This document shows, piece after piece, positions 5,098 to 6,327 of a stretch of DNA of 6,327 bases. The notes under the pieces were generated by a model, which saw only the letters and a program-made list of their open reading frames with translations, was not told where the DNA came from and made no database searches. Numbering within the stretch: position 1 is the first letter of the stretch; each line of letters starts with the position of its first letter. Source of the DNA: an uncultured Clostridia bacterium (GTDB lineage Bacteria; Bacillota; Clostridia; Christensenellales; Borkfalkiaceae); assembly GCA_947629725.1 (NCBI GenBank), contig CANREU010000096.1, positions 1-6,327 of the forward strand, given 5' to 3'. The translations under genes and the position numbers were made by a program.

Positions 5098-5104
5098 TAC
5101 TACT

Positions 5105-5956
5105 ATGTTAAAAATCGACAGACTGAAACTGATGTCCCTGCTCCGAGATTTTTATAGACTCACGGGGATCAAGATCGCGATCTACGACGACGAGGGCGTG
5201 GAGTGCTTCAGCGTGCCCGAAGACCAGCGCTTCTGCGAATTCTGCAAGTATGTGCGCTCCTCCGAGGGCGGGCAGGCGGCGTGCGAGCGGTCCGACCGCA
5301 TGGCGATGGACATCTGCAAGCGCACGGGCAAACTGCGCCTCTACTCCTGCCACATGGGGCTGATGGAGTGCTTCTCCCCCATCGTCCACCAGGGGAAGTG
5401 TATCGGTTACATCGCCTTCGGGCAATCGCGCACGGGGCGGCGGGACGCACTCATCGCGGAGCGGGCGCGCGAATACGGGCTGAACGGCGAAAAACTGCTC
5501 TCCCTCTACGGGGAGATCGGGGAAACGGAGGCGGAGAACGTGCAGTCGGCCGCCGCGATCATGGAGGCCTGCGCGAGCTATCTCTACCTCAACCGCCTCA
5601 TCGAAGCGGGGGAAAATCTGAGCGGGGAGATCGCCAAATATGTGTCGGAAAATTTGACCTCCGACCTCTCCGTCGACGCCCTCTGCCGCGTCTTCCACCT
5701 CTCCCGCGTCGATCTGTACGCCTGCTGCAAAGACGCCTTTTCGGACACGCCCGCAAAATACGTGCAGCGCGCGCGTCTCAACCGTGCCGCACAGCTCCTG
5801 AAGGAGACGACGCTGCCCGTGACCCGCGTCTGCGAGCTCGCGGGGCTCCCCGATTACAACTATTTTTCCAAGCTCTTCCGCGCCCGCTTCTCCCTCTCTC
5901 CGAGGGACTACCGCAAGAGCTCCGCCCTCGTCGCCCGCAAGACGCCTTCGTTGTGA
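5105..5956 (+). CDS. PocR-domain AraC-family transcriptional regulator
   Basis: This 283-aa one-component regulator probably senses a small molecule and controls the divergent sugar operon. The N-terminal PocR ligand-binding domain (about residues 6-165) shows typical features: LTGIKIAIYDDEG (19-31), the cysteine pair FCEFC (43-47), C60, YSCHMGLMECFSPIV (80-94) and IGYIAFGQ (100-107). A helical linker leads to an AraC-type double helix-turn-helix domain (about 175-272), ending in the diagnostic NYFSKLFRARFSLSPRDYR (252-270). PocR domains are proposed to bind small hydrocarbon derivatives or sugars; the conserved cysteines may bind a metal. The start at 5105 places the domain's usual first helix at the N-terminus, but no Shine-Dalgarno lies at normal distance (nearest purine run GGTGAAA about 20 nt upstream), so translation may be weak or structure-dependent. 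No transmembrane segment is seen. Control of the neighbouring operon is inferred from the divergent layout. Confidence 0.9.
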   Translation: MLKIDRLKLMSLLRDFYRLTGIKIAIYDDEGVECFSVPEDQRFCEFCKYVRSSEGGQAACERSDRMAMDICKRTGKLRLYSCHMGLMECFSPIVHQGKCIGYIAFGQSRTGRRDALIAERAREYGLNGEKLLSLYGEIGETEAENVQSAAAIMEACASYLYLNRLIEAGENLSGEIAKYVSENLTSDLSVDALCRVFHLSRVDLYACCKDAFSDTPAKYVQRARLNRAAQLLKETTLPVTRVCELAGLPDYNYFSKLFRARFSLSPRDYRKSSALVARKTPSL

Positions 5957-5977
5957 CCTCTTTTCTGCCATACCCCT

Positions 5978-6043
5978 TTTAACCGCGCCACTTTGCCCGC
6001 CCTTTATGACCTACCTTTAACCGCGTCACTTTGCCCCGCCCTT
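5978..6043. repeat. Short tandem direct repeat, two copies, 38-bp period
   Basis: The segment beginning TTTAACCGCG at 5978-6005 recurs at 6016-6043, with one substitution (C to T at 6026) and one extra C in the C-run. The copies begin 21 bp after the regulator stop codon. They do not form a stem with each other. Confidence 0.75.
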
Positions 6044-6119
6044 CCCTCATTCCGAGCCCTCGCAGAGGGCGAGCGAATCTTTTAAGATACACTCGGGCTA
6101 CGCCCTCGGTATGAGGGAA
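6042..6119. repeat. 78-bp palindromic element with internal arms
   Basis: The ends TTCCCTCAT (6042-6050) and ATGAGGGAA (6111-6119) are perfect reverse complements, and pairing continues through CCGAG/CTCGG after one mismatch. Inside are three small stems: GCCCTC-GCA-GAGGGC (6056-6070), ATCTT-TT-AAGAT (6077-6088) and GGGC-TAC-GCCC (6095-6105). The plan, 'CTCATTCCGAG, variable hairpin, GCGAATCTT, centre, mirror half', resembles a palindromic intergenic repeat I recall from many bacterial genomes (CATTCTGAGCG...GAATCT...). It is not a tRNA: there is no T-loop motif or CCA-type acceptor end. Confidence 0.75.
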
Positions 6120-6133
6120 AGGTGTGCCGCCCA

Positions 6134-6160
6134 CCCCCTCCCACGGAGGGGGCTTTTCTT
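6134..6160 (+). terminator. Plus-strand intrinsic terminator
   Basis: CCCCCTCC (6134-6141) pairs perfectly with GGAGGGGG (6145-6152) around CAC, followed by CTTTTCTT. It is the first good terminator downstream of the regulator gene, 178 nt past its stop codon. Transcripts reaching it would carry the whole 78-bp palindrome in their 3' UTR. Confidence 0.65.
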
Positions 6161-6177
6161 GGTGCCCCTCCCTTTAG

Positions 6178-6230
6178 CCCTACCCCTTTTCAAGGGGGAG
6201 GGTGGCACGGCTTTGCCGTGACGGATGGGG
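6178..6230. repeat. Double-hairpin repeat element, copy D
   Basis: The first hairpin pairs 6178-6188 with 6192-6202 (10 of 11 pairs, loop TTC). The second is CACGGC-TTT-GCCGTG (6206-6220), followed by ACGGATGGGG (6221-6230). Linker and tail match copy C (821-868): AGGGTG against AAGGTG, and ACGGATGGGG against ACGAATGAGGGG. The stems differ in sequence but pair equally well. Confidence 0.7.
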
Positions 6231-6262
6231 ATTGTCGCTATCGTGCGTTTTCCTCCCCACCA

Positions 6263-6310
6263 CCCCCGCAAGCGGGGGAGCCTCCCCTCCGAAGGCGGGT
6301 AGGCCTTTCT
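6263..6310. repeat. Two further hairpins near the window end
   Basis: CCCCCGC (6263-6269) pairs with GCGGGGG (6272-6278). An imperfect hairpin follows, with GCCT (6280-6283) pairing with AGGC (6301-6304) and CCC (6285-6287) with GGG (6297-6299), then CTTTCT. The second could be a weak terminator. Confidence 0.45.
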
Positions 6311-6327
6311 CGGAAGTTCCGCCCTTT

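Larger units (their letters stand above)
5957..6327. other. Gene-free repeat-rich spacer downstream of the regulator gene
   Basis: No credible gene, tRNA or rRNA is seen up to the window edge. The spacer holds a short tandem repeat, a 78-bp palindrome, a plus-strand terminator, a double-hairpin element and further hairpins, annotated separately. It may continue past the edge. Confidence 0.75.

Noticed and set aside
5108..5971. Minus-strand open frame of 287 codons opposite the regulator gene
   Set aside because: The plus-strand protein has clear PocR and AraC domains and a promoter; the minus-strand frame has neither.
6042..6119. Possible tRNA, from the cloverleaf-like fold and 78-nt length
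   Set aside because: There is no T-loop GTTCGA-type motif, no D-loop GG and no proper anticodon arm. The sequence is a near-symmetrical palindrome.

Overview
The window looks like a medium-to-high-GC Firmicutes chromosome, probably an uncultured gut-type Clostridia. This rests on AAGGAG-type ribosome binding sites, short U-tailed intrinsic terminators, a sigma-A promoter, a PocR-AraC regulator, and spacers packed with palindromic repeats of a style I recall from that group. Assigning a genus is not possible from the sequence alone. There are four credible protein-coding genes (about 1293-5956) between two gene-free, repeat-rich flanks (1-1292 and 5957-6327).

The core is a sugar-catabolic cluster. 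On the minus strand, reading leftwards, lie an FGGY-family carbohydrate kinase (3539-4984), an L-fucose/L-arabinose isomerase-family protein (2143-3537) and a class II ketose-(bis)phosphate aldolase of the KbaY/GatY/Fba fold (1293-2138). Gaps of 1 and 4 nt, with each downstream Shine-Dalgarno inside or overlapping the upstream gene's end, show a tight operon. It ends at a strong intrinsic terminator (1220-1247). Divergently, on the plus strand, is a PocR-domain AraC-type regulator (5105-5956) with a near-consensus promoter (TTGACT, 17 nt, TACAAT). The operon side has no comparable promoter, which suits activation by the neighbouring regulator. The inferred route is aldose to ketose, then ketose phosphate, then a cleavage giving a triose phosphate (probably DHAP) and an aldehyde. 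It resembles L-fucose catabolism except that the aldolase has the Fba/KbaY fold, not the FucA/AraD fold. The substrate cannot be read from the sequence, and no transporter or glycosidase is in the window.

Left flank: 2.5 perfectly identical tandem copies of a 150-bp unit (1-377), each full copy carrying a long terminator-like hairpin. Then come a mosaic of double-hairpin elements (384-501, 821-1136), an AT-richer island with a diverged direct repeat (about 505-776), and an 18-bp perfect palindrome (1178-1195). Related hairpin modules keep their pairing while their bases differ.

Right flank: a short tandem repeat after the regulator gene, a 78-bp palindrome with internal arms (6042-6119), a plus-strand terminator (6134-6160), another double-hairpin element (6178-6230) and further hairpins. 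No gene, tRNA, rRNA, CRISPR array or transposase is visible in either flank.
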